From contig NZ_LUAV01000031.1 in assembly GCF_002078505.1 (NCBI RefSeq), positions 1-64,000 of the forward strand: DNA of 64,000 nt. Reading direction: 5' to 3'. Positions within the stretch are counted from its first letter, which is position 1; every line of letters begins with the position of its first letter. The position numbers were made by a program, and so were the translations under genes. This DNA is from Ensifer aridi. GTDB lineage: Bacteria > Pseudomonadota > Alphaproteobacteria > Rhizobiales > Rhizobiaceae. Shown here in pieces: positions 7,420 through 17,366 of this stretch. The notes beneath the pieces were generated by a model. That model saw only the letters and a program-made list of their open reading frames with translations, was not told the DNA's origin and made no database searches.

Positions 7420-10400
7420 TGAACGGCAATATCTCGGCCTGGGCGATCCGCAATCCGCTCCCGTCCATCCTCCTTTTCGTCGTGCTGACGGTGGTCGGCC
7501 TCTACGGTTTCGCGAGGCTGCCGATCACCTATTTCCCGACGATCATCACCCCGGCCGTGAAGGTCACGATCGAGCAGTCCGGCGCGACGCCGGTCGAACT
7601 CGAAACAGAAGTTACGCGCCGGGTCGAGGACGCGATCGCCTCGCTGCCATCGATCAAGGAACTGTCGTCGACGATCGGCGAGGGCCGGTCGGTTACGACG
7701 GTGGAATTTGAACTCGGCGTGATCTCGCCCGACCGCGCGATGGCCGATGTGCGCGATGCGGTCACGAGGATCAGGGGCGATCTGCCCGGCACGATCGACG
7801 AGCCGCTGATCGAACGGATCGAGGAGGAGACGCAGTCCATCGTCACGTATGCGGTGTCGAGCCAGGACATGACCGTGGCGGAACTCTCCTGGTTCGTAGA
7901 CGACGTGGCGACCAGAGATCTGCAGGGCCTGGCGGGCGTCGGTCGCGTTCAGCGGATCGGCGGGGCCGATCGCGAAATCCGTGTCGAACTCGACGCCGAC
8001 CGCATGCAGGCGCTCTCGCTCTCCGTCAGTGCAGTAAACGAGGCGATCAGGCAGGCTCAGCTCGACCGGTCCGGGGGGCGAAGTGAGATGGCAGGCCGCG
8101 AGCAGGTCCTGACCACGGCGGCCGCAGCACGTACGGTGACCGAGCTAGCCGAGCAGCGCCTGTCTCTGTCCGGGGAAAACTCCGTGCGGCTCGGGGATAT
8201 CGCAAGCGTCCGCGACATCGTCGCCGAACCGCGTGATTTCGCAACCTTGGATGGGTCTGATATCGTCGGCTTCGCCGTCTATCGATCGCAGGGGGCAAGC
8301 GATGTCGCGGTAGCAGAGGCGGTGTCGGGGGCCGTCGAGAAACTGGCCGCCGACCATCCTGATCTTCGCTTCCGTCTCGTTGACGACAATGTCTCGTACA
8401 CCGAGGGAAACTACCGCTCCGCGATGAGCACCTTGCTGGAGGGCGCGGCACTATCCGTTGTCGTCGTCTTTCTCTTCCTGCGCGACTGGCGCGCAACCCT
8501 CATCGCAGCGGTGGCCTTGCCGCTTTCCATCATCCCCACCTTCTTCGCCATCGATCTTCTCGGCTTCTCGCTCAACATCCTCAGCCTGCTGGCGATCACG
8601 CTGGTGACTGGCATCCTCGTCGACGATGCGATCGTCGAGATCGAGAACGTCGTCCGCCATCGCAACATGGGAAAATCCCCCTACCGCGCCGCGCTCGAGG
8701 CGTCCGGCGAGATCGGCCTGGCGGTGATTGCGATCTCTGCGACAATCATCGCCGTCTTCGCGCCAGTTGGCCTGATGACCGGCGTGGTCGGCCTCTATTT
8801 CCGCGAATTCGGCCTGACGGTCGCCATTGCCGTCTTCTTCTCACTTCTGGTGGCGCGGCTAATCACGCCGATCATGGCCGCGTATGTGATGACTGGTGCG
8901 CCGCCGACAGACGGCCAAAGGGGCCGGTTCACAACGACGTACGAGCGTCTGTTGCTGGGGAGCCTGCGCTGGAAGTGGCTGACAGTCGGCTCCGCGGTCG
9001 CCCTGTTTGCGGCCGCGACGACCATGCTGATTTCGGTGCCGACCAGTTTTCTGCCAGACGAAGACACCGGCCGGCTGATGCTGACGGTCGAACTGCCACC
9101 CGGCGCCACTCTCGCCGAGACCCGCAGGGCCACAGACGTTATCGCCGCCGAGATCGGCAAGCGCGACGAGGTGGAGGGCGTACTGGCGAGGGCCGGAACG
9201 AGCATGGGCGGCCAACAGGACGTGCGCTATGCCACCGTCTCGCTCGACCTCACCCACAAGAGTGAGCGCGGGCTCTCGTCCGTCGCAATCGAGGCAGAAT
9301 TGGCAGCGGCGCTTGCGGGCATCCCGGACGTCCGCCTGCGCTTTCTCAACGACCGAGGCGGGCGCGACCTGACGTTTTCGGTTCTCGGCAGCGACGGCCA
9401 GGCCGTCCAGGCAGCGGCCGACCGGATCCTGAGGGACATGGCGGAGGACGATAGCTTCGTCAGTCCCGCGAGCGACAACACCGCCATGCGGCCGGAACTG
9501 AGGATGATGCTTCTCTCCGACAAGGCGGCGACGCTTGGTGTCTCGGCCGCGTCGGTGGCCAGTACGATGCGCGTCTCGACCATCGGCGAGGTGGATTCAC
9601 GACTCGCTAAATTCGTTGAGGGATCGCGACAGATCCCGATCCGGGTCGTGCTCGATCGTGAAGCACGCGGACGACTGCCGATCTTCGAGACGCTGAACGT
9701 ATCTGCCATCGACGGAAAGCAGGTACCGCTCTCGGCGGTTGCCGAGATCGGCTTCGACGAGACGGTTGCGGCGATCGACCGTTACGACCGCCAGCGCCGT
9801 ATAGAGATCGGCGCGAACATGGCGGCGGGCCTCACCTCCGGCCAGGGGCTCGACCGGCTGTGGCAACTTGAAAGCGTCAGGAACCTTGCCGACGGCGTGC
9901 GCATCCGGGCAACGGGCGATTCCGACACGGAGGGTGAAGTGTTTGCGAGCTTTGCGGTCGCCATGGGTGCTGGGATCATGCTCGTCCTCATCGTCCTGAT
10001 CCTCTTGTTCAAGAGCGTGCTGTTCCCCTGGACCATTCTCGCCTCGCTGCCATTGTCGATCGGTGGTGTCGCGGCTGCACTTCTCTTGACCGGTTACGCG
10101 ATCTCGCTGCCCGTCGTGATCGGCATCCTGATGCTGATGGGCATCGTGACGAAGAACGCCATCATGCTGGTCGATTTCGCCATCGAGCGGGAGGCGCACG
10201 GGCTTTCGCGTCGAGACGCCATGGTGGAGGCCTGCCTGGAACGGGTGCGCCCGATTGTAATGACAACCCTCGCAATGACTGGTGGCATGCTGCCCTCCGC
10301 CTTCGGCGTGGGCGATGGCGGAGAATTTCGCGCGCCGATGGCGGTCGCCGTCATCGGAGGGCTGCTCGTCTCCACCGTCCTGTCGCTGGTCGTCATCCCT

Positions 10401-10517
10401 TCGCTGCATCTCATCCTGTCGGGCGTCGGCGATTGCCTGCGTCGTCTCCTCCAGCCTTTCCTCCAGTCGGCTGAAGCGGATGACAAAAGCCCCGGCACCA
10501 GCGCGCCGAATCTCTGA
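7416..10517 (+). CDS. RND-family efflux pump, inner-membrane subunit
   Basis: A 1033-residue HAE1-type resistance-nodulation-division permease that exchanges protons for exported drugs or hydrophobic compounds. Twelve membrane segments fit two repeats: one helix at the N terminus, a large periplasmic loop, then six helices, and again. The proton-relay residues are present: paired aspartates in GILVDDAIVEIENV (about 403-404) and lysine in IVTKNAIML (about 912). It overlaps the adaptor gene by 4 bp. The two-component system further downstream (11392, 13290) is a plausible regulator. Confidence 0.93.
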   Translation: MMNGNISAWAIRNPLPSILLFVVLTVVGLYGFARLPITYFPTIITPAVKVTIEQSGATPVELETEVTRRVEDAIASLPSIKELSSTIGEGRSVTTVEFELGVISPDRAMADVRDAVTRIRGDLPGTIDEPLIERIEEETQSIVTYAVSSQDMTVAELSWFVDDVATRDLQGLAGVGRVQRIGGADREIRVELDADRMQALSLSVSAVNEAIRQAQLDRSGGRSEMAGREQVLTTAAAARTVTELAEQRLSLSGENSVRLGDIASVRDIVAEPRDFATLDGSDIVGFAVYRSQGASDVAVAEAVSGAVEKLAADHPDLRFRLVDDNVSYTEGNYRSAMSTLLEGAALSVVVVFLFLRDWRATLIAAVALPLSIIPTFFAIDLLGFSLNILSLLAITLVTGILVDDAIVEIENVVRHRNMGKSPYRAALEASGEIGLAVIAISATIIAVFAPVGLMTGVVGLYFREFGLTVAIAVFFSLLVARLITPIMAAYVMTGAPPTDGQRGRFTTTYERLLLGSLRWKWLTVGSAVALFAAATTMLISVPTSFLPDEDTGRLMLTVELPPGATLAETRRATDVIAAEIGKRDEVEGVLARAGTSMGGQQDVRYATVSLDLTHKSERGLSSVAIEAELAAALAGIPDVRLRFLNDRGGRDLTFSVLGSDGQAVQAAADRILRDMAEDDSFVSPASDNTAMRPELRMMLLSDKAATLGVSAASVASTMRVSTIGEVDSRLAKFVEGSRQIPIRVVLDREARGRLPIFETLNVSAIDGKQVPLSAVAEIGFDETVAAIDRYDRQRRIEIGANMAAGLTSGQGLDRLWQLESVRNLADGVRIRATGDSDTEGEVFASFAVAMGAGIMLVLIVLILLFKSVLFPWTILASLPLSIGGVAAALLLTGYAISLPVVIGILMLMGIVTKNAIMLVDFAIEREAHGLSRRDAMVEACLERVRPIVMTTLAMTGGMLPSAFGVGDGGEFRAPMAVAVIGGLLVSTVLSLVVIPSLHLILSGVGDCLRRLLQPFLQSAEADDKSPGTSAPNL

Positions 10518-10531
10518 AGGGGCGCGCACGC

Positions 10532-10558
10532 GGGGCCGCTCGACCATCGGTCGGCCCC
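10532..10558 (+). terminator. Hairpin after the RND operon
   Basis: GGGGC (10532-10536) and CGACC (10541-10545) pair with GGTCG (10549-10553) and GCCCC (10554-10558) around an ATC loop. It starts 15 bp after the pump stop. There is no T-run, so it may be a Rho-assisted or processing hairpin. Confidence 0.45.
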
Positions 10559-10665
10559 GTCACATCTCTCTGCAGTTCGCAACAGATCACAATATATCGT
10601 CATGCCGGCGCCGCCCCGGCTTTGAGAAAACATGAAGACGTTTTCCCTCAAAGGCTTGGACATTC

Positions 10666-11283
10666 ATGAACCACGCGCAAGTCCCCTTCTTCCAGCTCTA
10701 CCGCATCAACGCGCTTCGAGCGCTTGGCGGCCTTGCCTTCGGACTGCTTTCCGTCACCGCTGCGCCGCCCGTCGCTCCCTTGGCCGGAGTCGTCTTCGAC
10801 GTATTGGGCACACTGGCAATTTTCGTCGCGATAGCAGGCCGCGCCTGGTCGCTCTTATATATCGGCGGGCGAAAGAACGCCGAACTGGTCACCGAGGGTC
10901 CCTATTCGGTCACTCGTAACCCGCTGTACTTCTTCAGTCTGATCGGCATTGCCGGCGTCGGCGCGCAGAGCGGCAGCATTCTGTCGATGGCGGCCTTCCT
11001 GCTGACGGCCTATCTGGCCTTCGACATGGCGATGCGCGGCGAAGAGACGTACCTGCGCAGCCGCTGCGGCAAGGATTTCAACGACTATGCGCGCTCCGTG
11101 CCGCGCCTCTGGCCGGACATCTCGCTGTGGCGGGAATGCGACGGCCTGCCGCTTCGTTCGTCGAGTGCGGTCAGGAGCCTGCGGGACGGTGTCGTCTTCC
11201 TCGCGGCCTGGGCCGCGATAGAGTTCATCAGGCTCGGCCAGTCGGCCGGCATCCTCCCCGTCCTGTGGACCTTGCCGGTCTGA
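10666..11283 (+). CDS. ICMT/PEMT-like integral membrane methyltransferase
   Basis: A 205-residue polytopic protein of the isoprenylcysteine carboxyl methyltransferase-like family. The family signature is clear: GPYSVTRNPLYFF (about 85-97), then the conserved Glu-Glu-x-Tyr and ending DFNDYARSVPRLWP (about 137-151). Several hydrophobic helices are seen. Bacterial members methylate unknown lipid or small substrates; no prenylated proteins are implied. It lies 148 bp after the pump gene on the same strand and 108 bp before the response regulator, so it may belong to the same envelope module. Confidence 0.82.
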   Translation: MNHAQVPFFQLYRINALRALGGLAFGLLSVTAAPPVAPLAGVVFDVLGTLAIFVAIAGRAWSLLYIGGRKNAELVTEGPYSVTRNPLYFFSLIGIAGVGAQSGSILSMAAFLLTAYLAFDMAMRGEETYLRSRCGKDFNDYARSVPRLWPDISLWRECDGLPLRSSSAVRSLRDGVVFLAAWAAIEFIRLGQSAGILPVLWTLPV

Positions 11284-11391
11284 AACGACCCGCGACGCCT
11301 TCCCAAGCTTCGCAACAAAACTTAATAAAGCGAAACACGTGCGTCCTGCGGCAACGGTAGTGTTGCCCCTTTCAGGCAGGGAAGAACGGCA

Positions 11392-12114
11392 GTGCAAGCG
11401 ACAAGCGCCAACGCGAAAATTCTCATCGTCGAGGACGATCCGGAGATCGGCAGGCTGCTTGCGTTGACCGTGCAGGAGAACGGCATGAGCCCGACCGTCG
11501 CCGAAGACGGTCACGTGATGAATGCCCTTTTGCGCAGCAACGATTTCGACCTCATCATCCTCGATGTCATGCTGCCGGGCGAAGACGGCCTGAGCATATG
11601 CCGCCGCATCCGCTCGGAAAAGACCACACCGATTATCCTTCTGACCGCGCTCGGCGAGGAGATCGACCGCATCGTCGGACTGGAAGTCGGTGCCGACGAT
11701 TATGTCACGAAGCCCTTCAGCCCGAGGGAGGTCGTGGCCCGTATCCGTAGCCTGCTGCGGCGGGCCTCCTACGGCCTGGTCAACACCGCCGCCCAGCGCA
11801 AGCTGCGCTTCGAGGGCTGGCAGATCGATCCGCTGCGCCGGCAGTTGCACGATCCGAGCAGCGCCCGCGTAGCGGTGACGACCACGGAATTCGACCTTCT
11901 TCTCGCCTTCTGCCGGAATCCCGGCCGGGTCATCACACGCGAGGAGTTGCTCTCGCTCACCCATACCGGTCTCGCCGGTCCGATCGAACGCAGCGTCGAC
12001 GTCCATATCAGCCGGCTGCGACAGAAGATCGAGGCGGATCCGAAGAACCCTGTCCTGCTGCAGACGGTCAGGCTCGGCGGCTACATGTTCACTGCCAGCG
12101 TTGAGCAGGCTTGA
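11392..12114 (+). CDS. OmpR-family response regulator
   Basis: A 240-residue two-domain regulator. The receiver has the acidic pair in VEDDPE, the phospho-acceptor Asp in LIILDVMLPG (about 56), LLTA and the conserved Lys in VTKPFS (about 106). The C-terminal winged helix ends with RQKIEADPKN and LGGYMF. The start is a GTG behind GCAGGGAAG. Its likely kinase is encoded at 13290-14618, separated by the oppositely oriented MipA gene, an unusual split. Target genes are probably the outer-membrane gene between them or the efflux pump; inference. Confidence 0.92.
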   Translation: MQATSANAKILIVEDDPEIGRLLALTVQENGMSPTVAEDGHVMNALLRSNDFDLIILDVMLPGEDGLSICRRIRSEKTTPIILLTALGEEIDRIVGLEVGADDYVTKPFSPREVVARIRSLLRRASYGLVNTAAQRKLRFEGWQIDPLRRQLHDPSSARVAVTTTEFDLLLAFCRNPGRVITREELLSLTHTGLAGPIERSVDVHISRLRQKIEADPKNPVLLQTVRLGGYMFTASVEQA

Positions 12115-12130
12115 GGAGTTCCGCGCAACA

Positions 12131-12157
12131 AAAAAGCCGGGCGCTCGCCCGGCTTTT
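12131..12157. terminator. Bidirectional intrinsic terminator
   Basis: A 12-bp G/C-rich stem flanked by A5 and T5 (AAAAAGCCGGGCG, CTC loop, GCCCGGCTTTTT) sits between the convergent response regulator and MipA genes. The A-tract and T-tract let it work in both directions. Confidence 0.92.
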
Positions 12158-12178
12158 TGCTTTTCTGCAGCATGGTTT

Positions 12179-13027
12179 TCAGAACTTGTAACCGACGAAC
12201 AGCGAGGCGGACGGCTGCAGTTCCTCCTCGGCGATCGGGCTGTCGGCCGCGTCGCCGGTCAGGACGCCGACACCGGCTTCACCGCGGATGAGCCAGTTCT
12301 CGTCCAGCAGATAAGTGGCGGAGGCCGCGACGTTAACGCGTTTCAGGCCAGCCTTCGCCTCGTATTGGGGAAGGCCGGAGCGTGCCGATTGGGCCGCGTT
12401 GACGCCGAAATAGGCCTCCATATGCTTGTCGTTGGCCACGACCGCCTCGATACTGGCGCCAAGGATCAGCCGCTCGGTGACGGGCGCCTGGTATTCCGCG
12501 CCGAAGGTTCCGATCAGGCTTTCGCTGCCATCGATCGTCTGGTCGACTGCCGCATAGAGTTCGAGCCCGTTCCAGTCGTAGGACAGCTTGGCGCCCACCG
12601 TCGCCGCAAAGTCGATGTCGCCCAGACCGTTGAGCCGATCTGCATCGTCCTCATCGCGGCCGCCCTCGTAGCCTACCGTTGCAGACAGGGCGAAGCCGTC
12701 TTGCCGGAACGGTGTGATCGTCACGCCTCGCGGGTCGATCTCCAGCCATTCGCCATAGGTGAACACGATGAAGGGAACGGCCTGCACTTCGAACTCGTCG
12801 CCGCCTTCATATTCCGGCTCGTAGATGCCGCCGGCGCCGACGATCAGGCTCCAGTTCCGCTCAGGTTTCTCGACGCTGAACCGCTCCTGGTCGAAGGGCG
12901 GTTCAGGGGCCGCGTTCGACAGGCTCGCATCGGCGCCTAGTGCGCCATGGATCGTGCCGATAAGCATGAAGGTGACGCAGAAGGCGCCGGATAGAAGTCG
13001 CCAATCGGTCCGTTGATGAAATGACAT
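12179..13027 (-). CDS. MipA/OmpV-family outer-membrane protein
   Basis: A 282-residue outer-membrane beta-barrel of the MipA/OmpV family. I start it at the ATG of MSFHQRTDW (13025-13027), which has GGAG just upstream and gives a signal peptide ending GALGA-DA; an upstream extension would bury the signal. The body alternates aromatic and polar residues, with a terminal Phe (SLFVGYKF) that suits BAM recognition. The gene lies convergent with the response regulator and divergent from the histidine kinase, so it is a natural regulon member. Family roles vary from scaffolding to antibiotic-linked porin behaviour. Confidence 0.87.
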   Translation of the reverse strand: MSFHQRTDWRLLSGAFCVTFMLIGTIHGALGADASLSNAAPEPPFDQERFSVEKPERNWSLIVGAGGIYEPEYEGGDEFEVQAVPFIVFTYGEWLEIDPRGVTITPFRQDGFALSATVGYEGGRDEDDADRLNGLGDIDFAATVGAKLSYDWNGLELYAAVDQTIDGSESLIGTFGAEYQAPVTERLILGASIEAVVANDKHMEAYFGVNAAQSARSGLPQYEAKAGLKRVNVAASATYLLDENWLIRGEAGVGVLTGDAADSPIAEEELQPSASLFVGYKF

Positions 13028-13289
13028 GGGTGCTCCAGTGGTTTGACACGGCGCCGCCAGGGCGGGCTGCGTATGCAACACTTTGCTCATGTCATGGATG
13101 AATTCGGGGGCGCGTGTCTTTATGTTACGGTTTGTTGCCGATGCGACATGGCCATCCAGTCGACCAGCCGTCGCTTGTCGACACAAAACTTAATGTCGGA
13201 CGGGCGGGGAAATGGCTATCCTTCCGGTGCGTTCGGAAACATGGGCCGGCTGTTCGCGGGAAGCAGGGGCAGGACTCCGAGGAGAATTT

Positions 13290-14618
13290 GTGCGACTTCG
13301 ATTGCCCCGATGGACCTCGACGATCCATGGCCAGATAACCGCCGTCATCTTCGCGTGCCTGATCATCGCCTTTGTCATCGGCTCGACGCTGGAGCGCTGG
13401 GTGCGGAACGAGTACAACGCTCCTGACCTGGAAGCCATGTCAGCCCGCATTTCCGCCATCGCCTCGGTTCTCGCGGAGGCAACTGCGGAGGAAAGGAAGG
13501 TCGTGCTGGCGGCGGCCAACCGGGGCGGGCAGGCACTTTCCCTGCGTCCGCTCTCCTATTTCGATGATGTCACGACTTCATCGCCGGACGAGCCACTCGT
13601 TCAGGTTGCCATCGATCGTCTGCTTCCTCCTGAGGACTGGCCTGTTCCCTTCGGAGGGTGGAGAACCTTCGTCGACGGCAAGCGCGTCCTCGCTGCAAAG
13701 GTAGACGCACACACGCTGGTCGTGACGGAACTGCAGCCAGACAGCTTTCTCCGCAATGACGCGCTGAGGTTCGGGTCGAATTACCTTGTGGCGACGGTGA
13801 CGCTGATCATTTTGTTTTCCGTCTTCGCCGTCTGGGCGATCACCAGACCACTGCGCCGCATCGCGTCGTCGGCCATGAAGGCTGATATCTCGGTCGGGTC
13901 GGCACCCTTCGAAGAGCGCGGTAGCGTCGAGATCGTCACGCTCGCCCGCGCGCTTAACACCATGCAGAACCGCATTTCCACTATGGTTGAGGCACGTACG
14001 CGGATGCTGCGTGGCATCAGCCACGATCTGCGCACCCCCCTGACGCGTCTACGGCTTCGCGCCGAGCGCGTGAAGGAGCAGGAGGTGCGCGAGGCTCTGC
14101 TGACCGATATCGAGCGCATCGACCGCCTGCTGAAGGAAAGCCTCGGCTATTTGCGCGACAATCACCAGCAAGAAGCGTTTCAGCGTGCAGATCTCGCCTC
14201 CATACTACAGACCGTATGCGACGAATTCGCCGATATGGGGTACAAGGTAAGCTATAGCGGCCCGGCACGGATGGTGGCGAACTTCAAGCCTCTCGCGCTT
14301 ACGCGCGCTGTCACCAATCTTTGTGAAAACGGCGTAAAATTTGCAACGAAGCTCGATGTCGAACTTCGGACAGACGGCCGCCATGCAATCATCGATGTCA
14401 TGGACAACGGCCCAGGCATTCCCGAAGAATATCGAAGCCGCGTTCTCGAACCCTTCTTCAAAATGGACGCCGCACGCGGGAATACGGACTCGGGCTTAGG
14501 CCTTGGTCTGTCTATCGTGACGGAGATCATTCAAGCCCACGGCGGCAAGCTGGAACTCCTTGACCGACGCCCGAATGGACTCACCGCTACCATCACCTTG
14601 GCATTGTCGCGCGCGTAA
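13290..14618 (+). CDS. EnvZ-like sensor histidine kinase
   Basis: An inner-membrane kinase of 442 residues when started at the GTG at 13290, which follows GAGGAG; a longer reading from 13212 is less likely. Two membrane helices (about 8-30 and 163-185) flank a periplasmic domain; a HAMP linker follows. Catalytic motifs: H-box GISHDLRTPLTRLR (about 244-257), N-box NLCENGVKFA, G1 DNGPGIP, G2 GLGLGLSIV. The N-box has Glu-Asn rather than the usual Asp-Asn. The partner is most likely the response regulator at 11392. Confidence 0.9.
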   Translation: MRLRLPRWTSTIHGQITAVIFACLIIAFVIGSTLERWVRNEYNAPDLEAMSARISAIASVLAEATAEERKVVLAAANRGGQALSLRPLSYFDDVTTSSPDEPLVQVAIDRLLPPEDWPVPFGGWRTFVDGKRVLAAKVDAHTLVVTELQPDSFLRNDALRFGSNYLVATVTLIILFSVFAVWAITRPLRRIASSAMKADISVGSAPFEERGSVEIVTLARALNTMQNRISTMVEARTRMLRGISHDLRTPLTRLRLRAERVKEQEVREALLTDIERIDRLLKESLGYLRDNHQQEAFQRADLASILQTVCDEFADMGYKVSYSGPARMVANFKPLALTRAVTNLCENGVKFATKLDVELRTDGRHAIIDVMDNGPGIPEEYRSRVLEPFFKMDAARGNTDSGLGLGLSIVTEIIQAHGGKLELLDRRPNGLTATITLALSRA

Positions 14619-15117
14619 GATGACAGTATGGAAGAACAGGGTGCCATTGCCCGATCGATATCTGCAACGCGACAGGACGGCTTCCCAATGAAGTCACCGC
14701 CGAAACAAGCTTTCTGCGCATACTAAACAAGATTCGTCAGGCTCCCGCCGCCGGCGATACGGCGAGAAGCGCAGACAGCTAGCCGGCGGTTCAATGTCCG
14801 CTGTCGGCGCTCCCGTACCAAGGCGGGAGTCAACCCATTCAGTACGTGGCCAATAGTTTAGCGGACTGGCAGCTTTCAGGAACTCGAGCGGGTGGTGCTG
14901 ACGTCCGACATGGAGGCGCAAACCTGCCGCGCCATTCGTGAGTGCCGATCTGCAGCGCCGCTCAATCCAGATTGTTGTGATTGCGGTCATGGGCGATCGG
15001 TCGATGCTCCTCGCCGCAACGAGAAAGCATCGCCACGTCCCGGATTTAGCCTCACCCGGCCTTCTGGTCCAACTGAGATCTCGCCTCTTCTGCTCAGCTT
15101 CGCTGGGGCCTTAAGAG
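14619..15117. other. Intergenic stretch; nothing recognised
   Basis: About 500 bp between a kinase and the convergent end of the MFS gene. Short open frames occur on both strands, but none has a family signature, ribosome binding site and plausible length together. I see no clear terminator, repeat or RNA. Confidence 0.5.
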
Positions 15118-16326
15118 TCAGCTGCGGGGCTGCAGCAACGCCAGGACGATGGTCGATGCCGCCAAGACGGCGGTAATGATCAACGGCCCGGAAGCGCCAT
15201 GGTGATCGACGATGTAGCCGCCGAACACCGCACCCATGCTGATGGCGACCTGGAACGAAACGACCATCAAGCTGCCAGCAGCCTCCAAGGCATCCCCTGC
15301 GCCCCGGGACAAGTTAGTAGGCAATACCACCGGAGCCATTCCAAAAGCTAGACCCCAAAGTGTAACCAGGGCAAACGCGATGCCGCTATGTGCACCCCAG
15401 AGTACGAGAGCAAGCGCCGCAAACGCCATCAATACGCCGGTGACCGCGAGTGCCATGCGGATATTGGCGTCTGCCAGTCGGCCGCCGGCGACATTGCCGA
15501 TCACAGCGGCGATGCCAAACCCGAGGAGCGCCAAGGCAATCGACCCCGTGCCAAGGAGCGTCACTTGTTCGAGGAAGGGTCGCACGTAGACCGAGCCGGC
15601 AAAATGTCCGGTCATCAGCAAGAGGATGGCAAGCATTCCGAGTTGAACAGTGCGCCGTTTCGTCAGCCGGAAGACGTCAGAAAGACTGTTGCTTGTGCTT
15701 GCGGGTAGTGTCGGCAAACTGAGTATCTGTAGCAGCATCGCAACCGCTGCGAGCCCTGCCGTCATGCCTGTGGCGGCACGCCAGCCGAGCCAATCGCTGA
15801 TCAAAGCACCCATCGATGGTGCAGCGATGGTGGCAAGAGAGACGCCTAGGGTGACTATAGCCATGCCCCGACCTGTCGCATTGGTGCCAACCAATCTCGC
15901 CACGACGGCAACTGAAAGCGCCCAGAAACCACTCAGCGCCACGCCCAGCCCGGCTCGGCCCAACAACAATAGCCAAAAATCGGTCGCGAGCGCGGCCAGA
16001 AGATTGGAGCCGACAGCCAAGGCACTTAGGCCAACCAGGACAGTCTTCCGGTTCAGTTTGCCGATGAGAACATTGCTCAACAAGGCCGTCACCGCGCCAA
16101 CAGACGCGGTGGCGGTGACAACCTGACCGGCGGTTCCCTCGCTGATGCCAAGGTCACGCGCCATTGGCGTCAACAGGCCTGCCGGCAGGAATTCAGCTGA
16201 CACCAGCGCAAAGCTTGTGGCCGCCATTGAAATAACGGCAAGCCAGGTAGTGGGGCTCCATGCACTCGGAACGGCAGAATCGAGGCCAATCGCGGGGCCG
16301 TCAAGCTGTGATGTTGTGTCCGTCAT
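15118..16326 (-). CDS. MFS exporter of the DHA1 (AraJ/YdhP-like) type
   Basis: A 402-residue major facilitator with twelve predicted helices in two six-helix halves. The N half holds LIGKLNRKTVLVG, in the place of the family loop 2-3 motif (GxLaDrxGrr type), and ASVGAVTALLSN. It resembles proton-driven exporters of sugars, amino-acid derivatives or drugs. It is preceded on the same strand, after 59 bp, by an AraC regulator, a common local-regulator arrangement. The substrate cannot be assigned. Confidence 0.87.
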   Translation of the reverse strand: MTDTTSQLDGPAIGLDSAVPSAWSPTTWLAVISMAATSFALVSAEFLPAGLLTPMARDLGISEGTAGQVVTATASVGAVTALLSNVLIGKLNRKTVLVGLSALAVGSNLLAALATDFWLLLLGRAGLGVALSGFWALSVAVVARLVGTNATGRGMAIVTLGVSLATIAAPSMGALISDWLGWRAATGMTAGLAAVAMLLQILSLPTLPASTSNSLSDVFRLTKRRTVQLGMLAILLLMTGHFAGSVYVRPFLEQVTLLGTGSIALALLGFGIAAVIGNVAGGRLADANIRMALAVTGVLMAFAALALVLWGAHSGIAFALVTLWGLAFGMAPVVLPTNLSRGAGDALEAAGSLMVVSFQVAISMGAVFGGYIVDHHGASGPLIITAVLAASTIVLALLQPRS

Positions 16327-16385
16327 TGAAGTACCTCCAAGGTTTGGAGGTCTTCATAGCCGAGTATTTCAGGATGATATGTTCC

Positions 16386-17366
16386 CTAAAGTCCGAATTC
16401 TATGTCCGTTCGTCCGGAAATGGTGCGGCGCACAACGCCAGGTGAAACGCTGGTGATGCGCTTGAAGGCGCGAGCGAAAGAAGCTTCAGATTCATAGCCC
16501 AGTTGAGAAGCGACCTCGGCAACCGACATGTTTTGACCGAGTAACTCTCGTGCAAGCTGCATGCGCAGACGGGCGAGATAGCGTGCCGCGCCTTCCCCCA
16601 AAATGGCGCTGAAGCGTTCCGCGAAGATCGAGCGCGATTGACCTGCCACGCCAGCAAGGGTCTCAAGCGTCCAGTCATGGCCGGGATCTCGGTGCATGGC
16701 TGCGAGCGCACGACCGATATGAGGATCACGGATCGCGGCGAGCCAGCCGCTGGTCGAGGCTCCGCTGCAATTGACCCAGCAGCGAATAAGCCGCGCGACG
16801 AGTACGTCCGCCATGCGTGACAAGACCGTGGCGCTGCCTATCTGGGGCTGCGACGCCTCTGCCGTCATGGCGGCGAGGAGGGGGCCGACGATCGGATCAT
16901 TGCCCGCAACATCACAGCCCTTGATGATCGGTGGCATCAGAGCGATCAAAGGGTTGAGGGCATTCGCACCCAAAGCCATGGAACCGCAGAACAGGGTGCT
17001 AGTCGCTCCTGTTCCTTCATGCACCACTTCGCAGACATTGCCCCCCAACTTGGTGACGTGACAGCTCTTAAGCGAGTCCCCGACAACATCAGGCTTGCTG
17101 GCCAGTCGGTGTTCGACACCTTGTGGCAACAACACCAGATCGCCGTCTTGTAACTCCTGCCATCCCTGGGCTTCGCTATGGACCCAGCATGGCCCCTCAC
17201 TGACGAAATGAAAGCGAAGCAGCTGTTGCTGCGGAAAGGCGATGCTCCATGGATGGCGTAGCTCACAACGGCCGTAGTTGACCCCACTCAGGCGAAAGTC
17301 CTGTAGAACTTCGCTTAGTGCGTCCGTAGGAATATGTGTCGGAGATTGGGATGAACGATCAAGCAT
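16386..17366 (-). CDS. AraC-family regulator with cupin sensor domain
   Basis: A 326-residue transcription factor. An N-terminal cupin_6-type half (about 30-190) includes QDGDLVLLPQGVEH. The C-terminal double helix-turn-helix (about 220-315) has the AraC signature: first HTH LETLAGVAGQSRSIFAERF and second VAEVASQLGYESEASFARAF. It lies directly upstream of the MFS gene in the same direction and probably controls it. The same regulator type appears as debris at 5600-5723 and as a frameshifted gene at 24033-25032. Confidence 0.9.
   Translation of the reverse strand: MLDRSSQSPTHIPTDALSEVLQDFRLSGVNYGRCELRHPWSIAFPQQQLLRFHFVSEGPCWVHSEAQGWQELQDGDLVLLPQGVEHRLASKPDVVGDSLKSCHVTKLGGNVCEVVHEGTGATSTLFCGSMALGANALNPLIALMPPIIKGCDVAGNDPIVGPLLAAMTAEASQPQIGSATVLSRMADVLVARLIRCWVNCSGASTSGWLAAIRDPHIGRALAAMHRDPGHDWTLETLAGVAGQSRSIFAERFSAILGEGAARYLARLRMQLARELLGQNMSVAEVASQLGYESEASFARAFKRITSVSPGVVRRTISGRTDIEFGL

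Noticed and set aside
10855-12006. Minus-strand open frame of 383 codons across the methyltransferase and response regulator
   Set aside because: It spans two recognised plus-strand genes and their gap and shows no domain. This is a third-position GC artefact.
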